Part shown: positions 23,830-24,352 of the stretch, one piece after another | Position numbering within the stretch: position 1 is the first letter of the stretch | Layout: each line of letters starts with the position of its first letter | DNA from: an uncultured Pedobacter sp. | Lineage (GTDB): Bacteria > Bacteroidota > Bacteroidia > Sphingobacteriales > Sphingobacteriaceae | DNA length: 24,352 nucleotides | Direction of reading: 5' to 3' | Assembly: GCA_946478755.1 (NCBI GenBank) | Contig: CAMLDJ010000056.1 | Span: 1-24,352 of the forward strand | Made by a program: the position numbers and the translations under genes | Notes under the pieces: model-generated | What the model was told of the DNA's origin: nothing | Database searches by the model: none | Seen by the model: only the letters and a program-made list of their open reading frames with translations

Positions 23830-24352
23830 TTATTTAAGCTTTGGAATTTCTTCGTCCCGATCTAGAACGTTTTTGATTTTGTTTGCATTTTCCATCAACT
23901 CGGTAAGATAAACCCAGTTTTCTTTTTCAATACATGACTTAAACTTTCTCAGCTGGGTAATATGTTCATTTAGCACATCGAGCACATTTTCCTTATTCTG
24001 TTTAAATATAGGCATCCACATCGCAGGGCTGCTTTTCGCAAGGCGTACTGTACTTTCAAACCCCGCACTTGCCAGTTCGAATATGGCATTTTCTTCTTTT
24101 TCCTTTTCCAGGACAGTATTGGCTAAAGCAAAGGAAGTAATGTGGGAAATATGGCTGACATAGGCCACGTGTACATCATGGTCCTTCCCTTCCATATAGA
24201 CATTATACATGCCAAGCAAGGTATACAACTGTTCTACTGTGGCAAGCGCATCCTTATCGCTTTCCGTTGCATTGCAGATAACATTTGCCCGTCCACTGAA
24301 GGCATCCGTTGTTGCCGCTTCGGGTCCACTAAATTCTGTACCCCACATCGGG
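23830..24352 (-). CDS. tyrA: Prephenate dehydrogenase-like protein, C-terminal part (5' end outside the window)
   Basis: At least 173 residues are visible; the frame runs on past the window edge, so the first in-window Met is internal (…PMWGTEFSGPEAATTDAF). That segment corresponds to the HPMxGTE region of prephenate dehydrogenase, after the NAD-binding domain. The rest is the all-helical dimerisation domain: VEQLYTLLGMYNVYMEGKDH, HVAYVSHISHITSFALANTV with the substrate-region SHISH, FESTVRLAKSSPAMWMPIF, and a C-terminal helix pair. The enzyme converts prephenate to 4-hydroxyphenylpyruvate for tyrosine synthesis. It ends at the A/T-rich gene-free region. Confidence 0.88.
   Translation of the reverse strand, partial: PMWGTEFSGPEAATTDAFSGRANVICNATESDKDALATVEQLYTLLGMYNVYMEGKDHDVHVAYVSHISHITSFALANTVLEKEKEENAIFELASAGFESTVRLAKSSPAMWMPIFKQNKENVLDVLNEHITQLRKFKSCIEKENWVYLTELMENANKIKNVLDRDEEIPKLK

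Overview
The window looks like chromosomal DNA of a Sphingobacteriaceae-type Bacteroidota (Pedobacter-like). The reasons are the surface lipoproteins with Lys/Asp-rich tails after the lipobox cysteine, the DUF4382, DUF4142 and DUF1080 families, a PE-LIG-POL LigD, and promoters of the Bacteroidota type (TTTG, about 19 bp, TAnnTTTG). There is no tRNA, rRNA, CRISPR array, complete insertion sequence or phage gene. The only possible mobile-element trace is a short decayed fragment near 23.7 kb.

Layout. 1-2661 (minus): a PAS-LuxR regulator, then a truncated secreted glycoside hydrolase with a GH67/GH20-type N-terminus. 2820-3236 (plus): a lipocalin-like lipoprotein, closed by a strong bidirectional terminator shared with a convergent secreted subtilase (3322-4659, minus). 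5033-5662 (minus): a CoiA-like nuclease with a near-perfect promoter. 5796-5966 (plus) and 6043-6576 (minus): a 56-aa lipoprotein and a basic exported protein, converging on a hairpin.

6722-10922: the most interesting part. A DUF4382 lipoprotein (minus) diverges from a plus-strand operon encoding a Lys/Pro-rich exported protein, a beta-barrel protein, an OmpR-type response regulator and a sensor kinase. The divergent intergenic region holds two oppositely oriented pairs of 11-bp tandem repeats. Each pair ends exactly 10 bp from a TTTG (-33-like) element. I infer that the regulator binds these repeats and controls both directions, forming a self-regulated envelope module.

10974-11273 (plus): a very acidic small protein. 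11296-20247 (minus): a unidirectional block of nine genes. In transcription order it holds two soluble histidine kinases (the second with an N-terminal receiver), a lipoprotein, an unknown soluble protein, a DUF4142 lipoprotein, LigD, a Nudix hydrolase overlapping ligD by 4 bp, a DUF2383/PA2169-type helical-bundle protein and a small unknown protein. This reads as a stress and DNA-end-joining island. No ku gene is present in the window.

20343-23036 (minus): an outer-membrane alginate-export-type porin followed by a DUF1080 (3-keto-glycoside hydrolase-like) protein, with a terminator after the latter. 23037-23829: a long gene-free, very A/T-rich stretch with a GC-rich hairpin leader, candidate promoters and a transposase-like remnant. 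23830-24352 (minus): the C-terminal part of a prephenate dehydrogenase-like protein running off the window.
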